In this document: one piece after another, positions 44,065 to 52,979 of the stretch
Layout: each line of letters opens with the position of its first letter
How positions within the stretch are numbered: the first letter of the stretch is position 1
Assembly: GCA_014650415.1 (NCBI GenBank)
Contig: BMUX01000009.1
Location: 1-64,000, forward strand
Reading direction: 5' to 3'
DNA length: 64,000 nt
From: Streptomyces spiroverticillatus
Lineage (GTDB): Bacteria; Actinomycetota; Actinomycetes; Streptomycetales; Streptomycetaceae
Program-made: the position numbers and the translations under genes
Notes under the pieces: generated by a model
Seen by the model: the letters and a program-made list of their open reading frames with translations, nothing else
What the model was told of the DNA's origin: nothing
Database searches by the model: none

Positions 44065-44245
44065 GGTTGCCATGCACGCGCATGGCAACCGACAGGCTGA
44101 CGGTCACCATGCGTTCGCATGGGAACCGCCCGCCGACGGTGACCACGCACCCTCATGGCAGCCCACCGCTGACGGTCACCATGCACCTGCATGGGAACCG
44201 CCCACCACCAGTCACCATGCACCCGCATGAAAACCGACGTCGGCA
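44065..44245. repeat. tandem array B: five 36-nt units
   Basis: Units start at 44065, 44102, 44138, 44174 and 44210; the first is 37 nt, the others 36. Consensus parts: GGTCACCATGCACCNGCATG then GGAACCGCCC. The first unit contains a perfect 9-4-9 palindrome (TTGCCATGC-ACGC-GCATGGCAA). The array ends 1 bp from the rpfB stop and lies between rpfB and ksgA. Confidence 0.92.
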
Positions 44246-44246
44246 C

Positions 44247-45899
44247 CTACAGCTTGCGACCGCAGTGCGGCCAAGGACTCGCCCCGCGCTGGACGTACAG
44301 CTTCTTGGCGCGGAAGGTCTGCTCGGCGGCGGGGGCCTCGTGCGCGGCGCCCGTTCCGCCCAGGGACTGCCAGGTCTGGCGGTCGAACTGGTAGAGGCCG
44401 CCGTAGGTGCCGGTCGGGTCAGTGACGTTCGCCCGGCCCCCCGACTCGCACTGCGCGAGCCCGTCCCAGTTCAGGCCGTCCGCGCCCGCCACCGATGTCG
44501 GCATCGGCTTGGTCCCGACCCGTACCACCTGGTCGACGGGCTCCCGGGCGATCTCCTCGGAGAACTTCTTCGGCTTCTGCTTGACCCCGTTGACCGTCCT
44601 CAGCACGTACGTGACCTTGCGGGACCCCTTCACCCCGGCCCGCTCGACCTCCTCCGTGCCCTTGAAGATCGACGCGTCGTCCTTGCGGATCACCTTGAAG
44701 TCGATGGGCTCCTCACGGATCTCCTTGCTGCCGGTGATGCGCATGACGGTGACCGTCTGCCCGTCGCGCGGGAAGCTGTCCATGGGGACGGACGTGGTGT
44801 CCTCGGTGCCCAGCGAGATGCCGGCCTCGCCGACCGCCTCCTCGACGGTCGCCGCGTTGGTGCGGATGGTGTGCTCGCGGCCGTCGGCCATGACGGTCAG
44901 GGTGCGTTCCGTACGGACGTCCAGGGTCAGCCCCTTGCGCCCGATGGCCGCCGACCGGGACGCCGACAGGTAGGCGCCCTCCGCCCGCACCCCGAACTGC
45001 TTGAGCGCACCGTCGACGGTCTGCGCCGTCGTCCACACCTGCCGCCGCTCGCCGTCCAGCGTGAGGACGACCGGCCGCCCGTACCGGACGACGACCTCGT
45101 CGCCGCTGGCGAGCGTCTGCCCCGGGCCGGGGGCCACCAGGTCGTGCTCGCCGATGTGGAGGCCCTCCTTCTCCAGGAGTTCGGTGACGTCGTCGGCGAA
45201 GGTGTGCAGGGTGCGCGGCGCACCGTCGACGCTCAGTTCGATGGCCTTGTCGTTGGCGACGAACGCGGAGGTGCCGCCCGCGAGGAACGCCACGACCAGC
45301 GCCTGCGGCACCAGCTTGCGGAAGGTGTCGGGCTTCTCGGTCCCGGCCGCCGCGCCCGCGCCGCCCTTGCGCCGCCGGGCCGCCCGCCGCCCGTCGCCGG
45401 CCCGGCCACCGTCGCCGTCGCCGTCGCCCTCGGGGTCGTCCACGTCGTCGGGCCGGGCGGCCTGGAGCGCGGCGGAGACGGGGTGCTGGCGCGGGAGGAG
45501 CGGTTCGTCGGTGGCGGGCGGGGTGCGGTCGTAGAGGCCGCTCGCGGAGCCGGGCCCGGCGTCGCACTCCGCCGTGTACGGCTCGTACGCCCTCGGCGCG
45601 TCCAGGCCGTGGTCCGGCCCGTGGCTCTGTCCGTGGCTCTGGCCCTGCGGGTAGGTCACGTACGGGTCCTGCACGGCGGTCCCGTAACTCCCGTACGCGT
45701 CGTACGCGACCGGGGCGCCCTGCTGCCCGGCGCCGTACCCCTCGTAGGAGGACGCCCCTTCGTAGGGGGACCCCTCGTACGGGCCAGCCCCGTACGCCGC
45801 CCCCTCGTGCCCGGTGGCGTACGGCTGCGGCTCGTACTGCGGCTTGTACGTCCCGTACTGCGCGTCGTACGACAGCGCACCACCCTGCGTATTGCTCAC
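44247..45899 (-). CDS. rpfB: resuscitation-promoting factor, RpfB type
   Basis: This 550-residue cell-wall hydrolase promotes spore germination and outgrowth. It has an N-terminal Tyr/Gly/Gln-rich tail (1-170) and a membrane anchor (KLVPQALVVAFLAGGTSAFV, about 200-220). Three DUF348 modules follow (about 225-410), then a G5 domain (EEPIDFKVIRKDDASIFKGT, ending about 470) and the lysozyme-like Rpf domain (DGLNWDGLAQCESGGRANV with the catalytic Glu, YGGLYQFDRQTW). A GTG at 45899 starts the gene. The DUF348-G5-Rpf order identifies RpfB rather than RpfA. It lies between tatD and ksgA, as in other actinobacteria. Confidence 0.93.
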   Translation of the reverse strand: MSNTQGGALSYDAQYGTYKPQYEPQPYATGHEGAAYGAGPYEGSPYEGASSYEGYGAGQQGAPVAYDAYGSYGTAVQDPYVTYPQGQSHGQSHGPDHGLDAPRAYEPYTAECDAGPGSASGLYDRTPPATDEPLLPRQHPVSAALQAARPDDVDDPEGDGDGDGGRAGDGRRAARRRKGGAGAAAGTEKPDTFRKLVPQALVVAFLAGGTSAFVANDKAIELSVDGAPRTLHTFADDVTELLEKEGLHIGEHDLVAPGPGQTLASGDEVVVRYGRPVVLTLDGERRQVWTTAQTVDGALKQFGVRAEGAYLSASRSAAIGRKGLTLDVRTERTLTVMADGREHTIRTNAATVEEAVGEAGISLGTEDTTSVPMDSFPRDGQTVTVMRITGSKEIREEPIDFKVIRKDDASIFKGTEEVERAGVKGSRKVTYVLRTVNGVKQKPKKFSEEIAREPVDQVVRVGTKPMPTSVAGADGLNWDGLAQCESGGRANVTDPTGTYGGLYQFDRQTWQSLGGTGAAHEAPAAEQTFRAKKLYVQRGASPWPHCGRKL

Positions 45900-46061
45900 G
45901 TCGCTCCCGGTCCGCGCGAATCCGCCCGACGGGCAGACCGGTGTCCCGGCCTGCCACTGCTGCGGGCCGGGACACTAGCGGAGCGACCGTCACTCTCCAA
46001 AGCGACGCGGCTACGCAGGGTTGCGCGACGAACTGCCGTGCGAAGGCGGCGGAGCTGGGGC

Positions 46062-47009
46062 TCAGTAGCCGAACGCGCGTGCCGTGTTGGCGGCGATCGC
46101 CGTCGCCATCGCGTCCTCGTCGACACCCTTGACGGCGGCCATCGCGCGCACGGTGATCGGGATGAGGTACGGGGCGTTGGGCCGCCCTCGGTAGGGGGCC
46201 GGGGTGAGGAACGGTGCGTCGGTCTCCACCAGCACCCGGTCGAGGGGGGCGACGGCCAGCGCGTCGCGCAGCGGCTGCGCGTTCTTGAAGGTGACCGTGC
46301 CGGCGAAGGACAGGTAGTAGCCCTGGGCCGCGCAGATCTCGGCCATCGCCGCGTCCCCGGAGTAGCAGTGGAAGACGGTCCGTTCGGGCGCGCCCTCCTC
46401 GTCCAGCACGCGCAGGACGTCCGCGTGGGCGTCCCGGTCGTGGATGACGAGCGCCTTGCCGTGCCGCTTGGCGATCTCGATGTGGGCGCGGAAGGAACGC
46501 TCCTGCGCAGCCTTGCCCTCCGGTCCCGTACGGAAGTAGTCGAGGCCGGTCTCGCCGACGCCGAGCACGTGCGGGAGGGCGGCGAGGCGGTCGATCTCGG
46601 CGAGCGCGTCGTCGAGCGCACCGTCGCCGCCGCCGGGGCGGGCGCCCTGCCGGGACCAGCCGTCGGGGTCGCCGAGGACGATGCGCGGGGCCTCGTTGGG
46701 GTGCAGGGCGACGGCCGCGTGGACGTTGTCGTACGTCGCCGCCGTCTCGGCTGCCCACTGGGAGCCCTTCACGTCGCAGCCCACCTGCACCAGGGTCGTC
46801 ACCCCCACCGAGGCGGCCATGGCGAGGGCCTGCTCGACGGTGGTGTCCTGCATGTCCAGGTGGGTGTGCGAGTCGGCGACCGGCACGCGGAGCGGCTCGG
46901 GCGCGGGCGGCGCGGTCTTCTTGTCGGCCGCTGACTTCTTGTCGACCGCTGTCTGCTTGTCAGCAGCAGTCTTCTTGTCGACATTGTCGCCGACAGGGCG
47001 GGGGCTCAT
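46062..47009 (-). CDS. tatD: TatD family metal-dependent deoxyribonuclease
   Basis: This 315-residue TIM-barrel amidohydrolase-fold nuclease has metal ligands in DSHTHLD (about 46-52), GETGLDY, the His in VIHDRDA, and VETDAPFLTP. TatD enzymes act as 3'-5' exonucleases in repair and DNA turnover. The first 40 residues are a Lys/Asp/Ala repeat tail (VDKKTAADKQTAVDKKSAAD), made of tandem 5-7 residue units not seen in most homologues. It is the gene upstream of rpfB on the same strand, 160 bp away. Confidence 0.93.
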   Translation of the reverse strand: MSPRPVGDNVDKKTAADKQTAVDKKSAADKKTAPPAPEPLRVPVADSHTHLDMQDTTVEQALAMAASVGVTTLVQVGCDVKGSQWAAETAATYDNVHAAVALHPNEAPRIVLGDPDGWSRQGARPGGGDGALDDALAEIDRLAALPHVLGVGETGLDYFRTGPEGKAAQERSFRAHIEIAKRHGKALVIHDRDAHADVLRVLDEEGAPERTVFHCYSGDAAMAEICAAQGYYLSFAGTVTFKNAQPLRDALAVAPLDRVLVETDAPFLTPAPYRGRPNAPYLIPITVRAMAAVKGVDEDAMATAIAANTARAFGY

Positions 47010-47056
47010 GCGGTCGATCCTACGAAAGCGCCGCCGGCCCCCGGACCTCCACGGGA

Positions 47057-47521
47057 CTAGTGCTGCTTGCGGTGGAAGGGGTGCAGCAGGTCAGAGAGGT
47101 GCCAGTGGTGCGGCTCGCGCGGCTGCGGGACGTCGGCGTCCTCGGACTCCGCGGGAACGGGTCCGGCGGCGGAGACGGTCTCGGCGTTGCGCCGCTGGAG
47201 GTCCTGGATGGACGACACCTGGCCGGAACGCATGATGCGCACGACCGTGCCGCCGCAGTTGAGGCAGGAGGGACGGGACAGCGGGGAGGGCACGCGCTCG
47301 CCGTTCGCGCGGTACACGACGAAGGGGTGACCGGAGCCGTCCGTGTGGTGCTCTATCTCGTACGCCTGCTCCCAGCCGTGGCCGCACTTCATGCACGCGA
47401 AGGCGTACGCCTCCTGGACCGAACCGTGTGCCGAGCCGTGTGCCGTGCTCTGCTTCGTGCCCTGTGCCGCTGCGCCCTGCGCCGTGATGCTGCCGGCTGC
47501 GCTCTGCGCGATCTCGCTCAT
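47057..47521 (-). CDS. zinc-ribbon hypothetical protein
   Basis: This 154-residue protein has an Ala/Ser/Gln-rich start (1-35) and then a two-knuckle zinc ribbon: CMKCGHGWEQAYEIEHH (Cys-x2-Cys, about 43-46) and CLNCGGTVVR (Cys-x2-Cys, about 86-89). The C-terminus is His-rich (HHWHLSDLLHPFHRKQH). AAAGGAG lies 7 nt before the ATG. No catalytic motif is seen. Such small conserved actinomycete proteins may bind nucleic acid or metal. Confidence 0.75.
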   Translation of the reverse strand: MSEIAQSAAGSITAQGAAAQGTKQSTAHGSAHGSVQEAYAFACMKCGHGWEQAYEIEHHTDGSGHPFVVYRANGERVPSPLSRPSCLNCGGTVVRIMRSGQVSSIQDLQRRNAETVSAAGPVPAESEDADVPQPREPHHWHLSDLLHPFHRKQH

Positions 47522-47650
47522 GCCAGCTCCTTTCCACTCACCTCCAGTGGACGCCTTTTCGGACCGGGGCGCGACAGACCTGTCAAAACGTGGGGAGCAT
47601 TTGACGTCCGCCTGAGAAAGTTGGCTTATACACGGGATTCGCTTTGCTTT

Positions 47651-48580
47651 TCAAGACGCGCCTTTACCTTCCCCCGTCCCGGCGCCCTGCGCCCGAGCCG
47701 CGTTCTTTGCCGCGACGACCGCATCGAACACCTCTCGCTTGGGCAGCCCGGCCTCGGCGGCGACAGCGGCGATGGCCTCCTTGCGCCGCTCCCCCGCCTC
47801 CTCGCGCACCTGCACCCTGCGCACCAGCTCATCGGCGTCGAGCTCGGCGGGCCCGGCCTCGGGCGCACCCTCCACGACGACGGTGATCTCGCCGCGCACG
47901 CCCTCCGCCGCCCACTCGGCCAGCTTCTTGAGGGGCCCGCGCTTGACCTCTTCGTACGTCTTGGTCAGCTCGCGGCAGACGGCCGCCCGCCGGCCCTCGC
48001 CGAACACCTCGGCCATGGCGGCGAGGGTGTCGTCGAGCCGGTGCGGGGCCTCGAAGTACACGAGGGTGCGCCGCTCGTCGGCGACCTCCCGCAGCCTGCC
48101 GAGCCGCTCGCCCGCCTTGCGCGGCAGGAACCCCTCGAAGCAGAAACGGTCCACCGGCAGCCCCGACAGCGCGAGCGCGGTGAGCACGGCGGACGGACCC
48201 GGCACGGCCGTGATCTTCAGGTCCTTCTCGACGGCGGCCGCCACCAGCCGGTACCCGGGGTCGGACACCGACGGCATCCCGGCGTCCGTCACCAGCAGCA
48301 CGCGTGCGCCGCCCTCCAGGGCCTCGACCAGTTCGGGCGTGCGCGCCGACTCGTTTCCTTCGAAGTACGAAACGACCCGCCCGGTGGTGAACACGCCGAG
48401 CGCCTGCGTCAGCCGCCGCAGCCGACGGGTGTCCTCGGCGGCGATGACGTCGGCGGCCTCCAACTCCTTGGCCAGCCGGGGCGGGGCGTCGGAGACGTCC
48501 CCGATGGGCGTCCCGGCGAGGACGAGGACCCCCGCGGAGGCGGCGGAGGCGGACGCGGTGGGTGCAGTCGATCCAGTCAC
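47651..48580 (-). CDS. rsmI: 16S rRNA 2'-O-ribose cytidine-1402 methyltransferase
   Basis: RsmI (309 residues) methylates the ribose of C1402 in the ribosomal decoding centre. It is a tetrapyrrole-methylase-fold enzyme: LVLAGTPIGDVSDAPPR (about 19-35), EDTRRLRRL, VSYFEGNE, VTDAGMPSVSDPGYRLV, and FEGFLPRKAGER. A GTG at 48580 is preceded by GGGAGGA. It is divergent from pmt, a pairing found throughout actinobacteria. Confidence 0.95.
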   Translation of the reverse strand: MTGSTAPTASASAASAGVLVLAGTPIGDVSDAPPRLAKELEAADVIAAEDTRRLRRLTQALGVFTTGRVVSYFEGNESARTPELVEALEGGARVLLVTDAGMPSVSDPGYRLVAAAVEKDLKITAVPGPSAVLTALALSGLPVDRFCFEGFLPRKAGERLGRLREVADERRTLVYFEAPHRLDDTLAAMAEVFGEGRRAAVCRELTKTYEEVKRGPLKKLAEWAAEGVRGEITVVVEGAPEAGPAELDADELVRRVQVREEAGERRKEAIAAVAAEAGLPKREVFDAVVAAKNAARAQGAGTGEGKGAS

Positions 48581-48733
48581 GCCCCCATCCTCCCAGGGGA
48601 TGCACGAAGCCTCCGCCCGCGAGCATCCACGAGAGCCGTCCACGAGAGCCCGCCGGAGCGCCTGCCGACACCCGCCCCCGCCCCGCCCGGCCTGACGGGC
48701 GACGCGCACAGCCTCGTTCCCTACCATGGCGCG

Positions 48734-50497
48734 GTGACGAGTACAGCGCCCCCAGCCCAGCACGGACGGGCCCCGCAAGAGGAGCCGCCCTCCTGGCAGC
48801 GAAGGCTGCGCCGGTTCGGCTACGTGCCCCGGACGACGACGGGACTGCGCGAACGCCTGGTCCCCCCGTACGCCGTCATGCCGTACCGCGCACACGTGTG
48901 GCACTTCCTGCGCGTCTCGCCGACGGCCTTCCACGCCGTACTGCGCCTGATGCCGTGGGGCGGGCCGCTGCTGGTCGCCCTCCTCGCGGGCGTGCTGCGC
49001 TTCTGGAATCTCGGCAGCCCCAAGGCGGTGATATTCGACGAGACGTACTATGCGAAGGACGCGTGGGCGCTGGTCCACCAGGGCTACGAGGGCAGCTGGC
49101 CGAAGGACATCGACAAATCGGTTTTGTCATCGCCGGGGTCGGTGGTGATCCCCACCGACCCCGGGTACGTCGTCCACCCCCCGGTCGGCAAATGGCTGAT
49201 CGGCTGGGGCGAACAGCTCTTCGGCTTCACCCCCTTCGGCTGGCGCTTCGCGGTCGCGGTGCTCGGCACGCTCTCCGTCCTCCTGCTGTGCCGCATCGGC
49301 CGCCGCCTGTTCCGCTCGACGTTCCTCGGCTGCCTGGCGGGTCTGCTGCTGGCCGTCGACGGCCTGCACTTCGTGATGAGCCGCACGGCGCTGCTCGACC
49401 AGGTGCTGATGTTCTTCGTGCTGGCGGCGTTCGGCTGCCTGCTGGTCGACCGCGACCGCAGCAGGCAGCGGCTGGCCGACGCACTGCCGGTGGACGCCGA
49501 CGGCATCCTGCGCCCGTCGTCCGAAGTGGCCTCCCGGCTACGGCTCGGCCTGCGCCCGTGGCGTCTGGCGGCCGGCCTCTGCCTGGGCCTCGGCTTCGCC
49601 ACCAAGTGGAGCGGCCTCTACACACTGGTCGTGTTCTGCCTGCTCACCGTCCTGTGGGACGTGGCCGCACGCCGTACGGCCGGGGCCCGGCGCCCGTACA
49701 CCACCGTCCTCAAGCGGGACGTCCTCCCCGCCTTCCTCTCCACGGTCCCGGTGGCAGTACTGACGTACATCGCCTCCTGGACGGGCTGGATCCTCACCTC
49801 GAAGGGCTACTTCCGCGACTGGGCGAAGGGCCGCGCCGGCCTCTCCCCCGACCACCTCGGGCCGATCCCGCTCCCGCAGTTCGACATGACGTGGGTGCCG
49901 GAGTGGCTGCGCAGCCTGTGGCACTACGAGAGCGAGGTCTACACCTTCCACATCGGCCTGACCTCGGGCCACACCTACCAGTCCAACCCCTGGTCGTGGA
50001 TCCTGGTCGGCCGCCCGGTCTCGTACTACTACGAGTCCCCCAAGCCCGGCTTCTCCGGCTGCCCGCGCACGGAGACCGAGAAGTGCGCCAGCGAGGTCCT
50101 CGCCCTCGGCACCCCCCTCCTCTGGTGGGCGGCAGCCTTCGCCCTCCTCTACGTCCTGTGGCGCTGGTTCTTCCGCCGCGACTGGCGGGCGGGGGCGATC
50201 CTCGCGGGGGTGGCGGCGGGCTGGCTCCCCTGGTTCCTCTACCAGGAACGGACGATCTTCTTCTTCTACGCAGTCGTCTTCGTCCCCTTCCTCTGCCTCG
50301 CCGTCGCGATGATGGCGGGCGCCATGCTGGGCCGCCCGGGCGCGGACGAACGCCGCCGGGCGGTGGGGGCGATCGGGGTGGGCGTGCTGGTGCTGCTCAT
50401 CGTCTGGAACTTCATCTACTTCTGGCCGATCTACACGGGCCAGACGATCCCGATCGACGAGTGGCGGCACCGGATGTGGCTGGACACGTGGATCTAG
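48734..50497 (+). CDS. pmt: dolichyl-phosphate-mannose--protein mannosyltransferase
   Basis: This 587-residue GT39 membrane enzyme transfers mannose from polyprenyl-phosphate-mannose to Ser/Thr of secreted proteins. It has an N-terminal cytosolic tail, then about ten membrane helices. The catalytic Asp-Glu is in the first loop (KAVIFDETYYAKDAW, about 97-111), with conserved VHPPVGKWLIGW and SNPWSWILVGRP regions later. Start: GTG at 48734. In Streptomyces coelicolor Pmt is needed for glycosylation of phage-receptor and lipoproteins, so it also bears on phage sensitivity. Confidence 0.95.
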   Translation: MTSTAPPAQHGRAPQEEPPSWQRRLRRFGYVPRTTTGLRERLVPPYAVMPYRAHVWHFLRVSPTAFHAVLRLMPWGGPLLVALLAGVLRFWNLGSPKAVIFDETYYAKDAWALVHQGYEGSWPKDIDKSVLSSPGSVVIPTDPGYVVHPPVGKWLIGWGEQLFGFTPFGWRFAVAVLGTLSVLLLCRIGRRLFRSTFLGCLAGLLLAVDGLHFVMSRTALLDQVLMFFVLAAFGCLLVDRDRSRQRLADALPVDADGILRPSSEVASRLRLGLRPWRLAAGLCLGLGFATKWSGLYTLVVFCLLTVLWDVAARRTAGARRPYTTVLKRDVLPAFLSTVPVAVLTYIASWTGWILTSKGYFRDWAKGRAGLSPDHLGPIPLPQFDMTWVPEWLRSLWHYESEVYTFHIGLTSGHTYQSNPWSWILVGRPVSYYYESPKPGFSGCPRTETEKCASEVLALGTPLLWWAAAFALLYVLWRWFFRRDWRAGAILAGVAAGWLPWFLYQERTIFFFYAVVFVPFLCLAVAMMAGAMLGRPGADERRRAVGAIGVGVLVLLIVWNFIYFWPIYTGQTIPIDEWRHRMWLDTWI

Positions 50498-50520
50498 CGG
50501 GCGGCTCTCCGGGGGCAGGT

Positions 50521-50562
50521 GAGGGGCCGCACTCGCGGTGACGAGGGGCCGCACTCTCGGTG
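50521..50562. repeat. 22-bp direct repeat after pmt
   Basis: GAGGGGCCGCACTCGCGGTG at 50521-50540 is repeated with one change at 50543-50562, in the 189-bp gap between pmt and the penicillin-binding protein gene. Confidence 0.6.
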
Positions 50563-50686
50563 TAGCCCGCACGTACCAGTCGCATAACGCGCAGCACTCC
50601 TGTCACCCCCACCCCGTAGAGTCACTCCCCGATGACTGCCGGGCAGCACAAAGGCTCCCGGTGAGCTCCTGGGGAGGGGACTGCGC

Positions 50687-52333
50687 ATGCGCAGCGGAGC
50701 CAAGGTCGCCGTCGTGGGCGGCGCATTTGTCCTGGTCGCGGGTGGTGTCGGCTACGGCGGCTACAACCTGTACACCGGCATGACCGGAGGCAGCGGGTCC
50801 GGCAGTTCGGGGCAGAGCAACATCAGTACCCAGAACGAACCCGCCAAGACCGGCCCCCCGTCCCAGGACGAGATCCGCACCGCCTCCCAGGCCTTCTTCG
50901 CCGCCTGGTCCAAGGGCGAGCCCGAGACCGCCGCGCAGCTCACCAACAACGCGGTCGAGGCCACGACCGTCCTGGCCGCGTTCGCCGACGAGGCCCACAT
51001 ATCGGGCCTGAAGATCACCCCCGGTACGGCGACGGGCGCGAAGGTGCCGTTCACCGTCACGGGCAAGGTGGGCACCGAGGACGCTGCCGCCAAGCCCCTG
51101 TCGTACCAGAGCGCACTGACCGTCGTACGCGGAAAGACGACCGGCAAGGCGCTCGTCGACTGGCAGCCGACCGTCATCCACCCCGAGCTGAAGAAGGGCG
51201 AGACGCTCAAGACGGGCACCGCCTCCGCGCCGCCCATCAAGGCCGTCGACCGCAACGGCAAGGAGCTGACGAAGGAGGACTACCCCTCCCTCGGCCCGGT
51301 CCTGGAGCAGCTCCGCAAGAAGTACGGCGAGCAGTCGCACGGCAAGCCGGGCGTCGAGCTGTACATCGAGCCCGCCCAGCCGGAGCAGCCCGCGCGCACG
51401 CTCCTCACGCTCTCCAAGGGCGAGCCGGGCAAGCTGCAGACGACCATCGACGCGGGGGTGCAGGCGGTGGCGGAGAAGGCGGTGAAGCGGTTCAAGGGCA
51501 GTTCGGTCGTCGCCCTGAACCGGCAGACCGGCGCGATCCGGGCCATCGCCGACAACCACGACTCGGGGTTCGGCGTGTCGGTCGGCGGCACCACGCCCCC
51601 CGGTTCGACCCTCAAGATCATGACCGCCGCGATGCTGCTCGAAAAGGGCATCGTGAGCCCGGGCTCGACGGTCGAGTGCCCGGCGGACGTGACGTACGAA
51701 GGCCGCACGATCAACAACCTGAACCACAAGGGTTACGGGAACATCCCCTTCTCCAGGGCCTTCGCCGTCTCCTGCAACAGCGCCTTCATCAAGCAGATCG
51801 TCAAGGTCAAGGACGACGGTGCGCTGCCCGCCTTCGCCGCGTCGCACTTCGGAATCGGTACGGAGTGGAAGACCGGCATCGCCACCTTCGACGGCAGGAT
51901 TCCGCCGGGCCAGGGGGGCGAGGCCGCCTCCCAGTACATCGGCCAGGGCCAGACCCAGTTCAACCCGCTGAACATCGCCTCGATCACCGCGACGGCGACC
52001 ACGGGCCGGTTCCGCCAGCCGTACGTCGTCCCCGCCGAGCTCGACGACCGCCCCTTCGCGAAGGCCTCGCCCCTGTCCCCCGCGACCGTCCAGGGCATCC
52101 GCTCGATGATGCGCCTGACCGCGACCTCCGGCACGGCCGCCAAGGCGATGGGTTCGGTCGGCGGCGACAAGGGCGCCAAGACCGGTTCCGCCGAACTGGA
52201 CGGCCAGAAGACGTCCGACAGCTGGTTCACCGGGTACGCGGGTGACCTGACGGCGGCGGCGATGGTCCTCAAGGGCGGCCACGGCGGCGACGCCGCAGGC
52301 CCGATCGTGGCAAATGTCCTCAACGCCCGCTGA
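50687..52333 (+). CDS. penicillin-binding protein with NTF2-like N-terminal domain
   Basis: This 548-residue D,D-transpeptidase is anchored by an N-terminal helix (AKVAVVGGAFVLVAGGVGYGG). A Gly/Ser linker and a MecA_N/NTF2-like domain (about 60-170) follow, then a dimerisation region and the transpeptidase. Catalytic motifs: PPGSTLK (SxxK), SCN (SxN) and AKTGSAE (KTG). The layout is that of class B PBPs common in Streptomyces, including stand-alone PbpA-like homologues. It crosslinks peptidoglycan outside the membrane. It is probably transcribed on its own. Confidence 0.93.
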   Translation: MRSGAKVAVVGGAFVLVAGGVGYGGYNLYTGMTGGSGSGSSGQSNISTQNEPAKTGPPSQDEIRTASQAFFAAWSKGEPETAAQLTNNAVEATTVLAAFADEAHISGLKITPGTATGAKVPFTVTGKVGTEDAAAKPLSYQSALTVVRGKTTGKALVDWQPTVIHPELKKGETLKTGTASAPPIKAVDRNGKELTKEDYPSLGPVLEQLRKKYGEQSHGKPGVELYIEPAQPEQPARTLLTLSKGEPGKLQTTIDAGVQAVAEKAVKRFKGSSVVALNRQTGAIRAIADNHDSGFGVSVGGTTPPGSTLKIMTAAMLLEKGIVSPGSTVECPADVTYEGRTINNLNHKGYGNIPFSRAFAVSCNSAFIKQIVKVKDDGALPAFAASHFGIGTEWKTGIATFDGRIPPGQGGEAASQYIGQGQTQFNPLNIASITATATTGRFRQPYVVPAELDDRPFAKASPLSPATVQGIRSMMRLTATSGTAAKAMGSVGGDKGAKTGSAELDGQKTSDSWFTGYAGDLTAAAMVLKGGHGGDAAGPIVANVLNAR

Positions 52334-52475
52334 CGTCCCCAACCCCCCTTGATCCACCACGACTTACCGAATAATCATTCCCAAAGTCATCCCCTGGTCA
52401 CGCTTTAGTCATTCCTTGGGTCATTCCTTGGAACACACTCGCCCGGCCCGCACGCAGAGCAGTAGCGTGCGGGCC

Positions 52476-52979
52476 ATGAGCACTTCACAACCCCCTCCCG
52501 TTCACCCCCTGTTCGCCACCGCACTGGCCGAAATCGGGCTTTCCTCGCTCACTTCGGACGTACGTCACTTCCCCGACGCAACCCGCACCGCCGCCGAGGC
52601 GGCCGCCGCGATCGGCTGCGACACCAGCGAGATCGTCAAGTCCCTGATCTTCGAGGCGGACGGCGAACCGGTCCTCGTCCTGATGGACGGCTCCTCGCGG
52701 GTGGATGTGGATCTCGTACGTTCCGAACTCGGCGCGCAGAAGGTCAAGCGGGCGGGCGCCGACCTGGTGCGCGCCACCACCGGTTACGCGATCGGCGGCG
52801 TGCCCCCCTTCGGCCACATCACCCGCACCACCGTCCTCGCGGACCGCGGCCTGCTCACCCACCCCGTGGTGTGGGCAGCGGCCGGCACCCCGCACTCGGT
52901 GTTCCCGATGCCGCCGAAGGACCTGATCGCGCACGCGGGCGCGAAGCTGGCCGACGTGCGCGAGGGGTCCGCGTCGTGA
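52476..52979 (+). CDS. YbaK/ProX-type aminoacyl-tRNA deacylase
   Basis: This 167-residue trans-editing enzyme fold has VKSLIFE with the conserved Lys, VLVLMDGSSRVD and the GYAIGGVPPFGH loop (about 103-114). Members hydrolyse mischarged Cys- or Ala-tRNAPro. The ATG at 52476 begins MSTSQPPPVHPLF. The stop overlaps the GTG of the DMT gene, so they are an operon. Confidence 0.92.
   Translation: MSTSQPPPVHPLFATALAEIGLSSLTSDVRHFPDATRTAAEAAAAIGCDTSEIVKSLIFEADGEPVLVLMDGSSRVDVDLVRSELGAQKVKRAGADLVRATTGYAIGGVPPFGHITRTTVLADRGLLTHPVVWAAAGTPHSVFPMPPKDLIAHAGAKLADVREGSAS

Noticed and set aside
44065..44245. CRISPR-like array
   Set aside because: The 36-nt units are contiguous with no spacers, and no cas gene is near.
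44031..44246. 71-residue frame with 12-residue repeats across array B, minus strand
   Set aside because: A 36-nt period is a multiple of three, so open frames with repeats arise on both strands by arithmetic; there is no ribosome site or family match.
45900..46061. ydaO (c-di-AMP) riboswitch before rpfB
   Set aside because: I looked because Streptomyces rpfA has one; the 160-bp leader here shows no recognisable ydaO core.
43575..46934. Very long antisense frame across ksgA, rpfB and tatD
   Set aside because: Such frames are common in DNA with GC-rich third positions. Its translation is low-complexity and the opposite strand carries clear genes.
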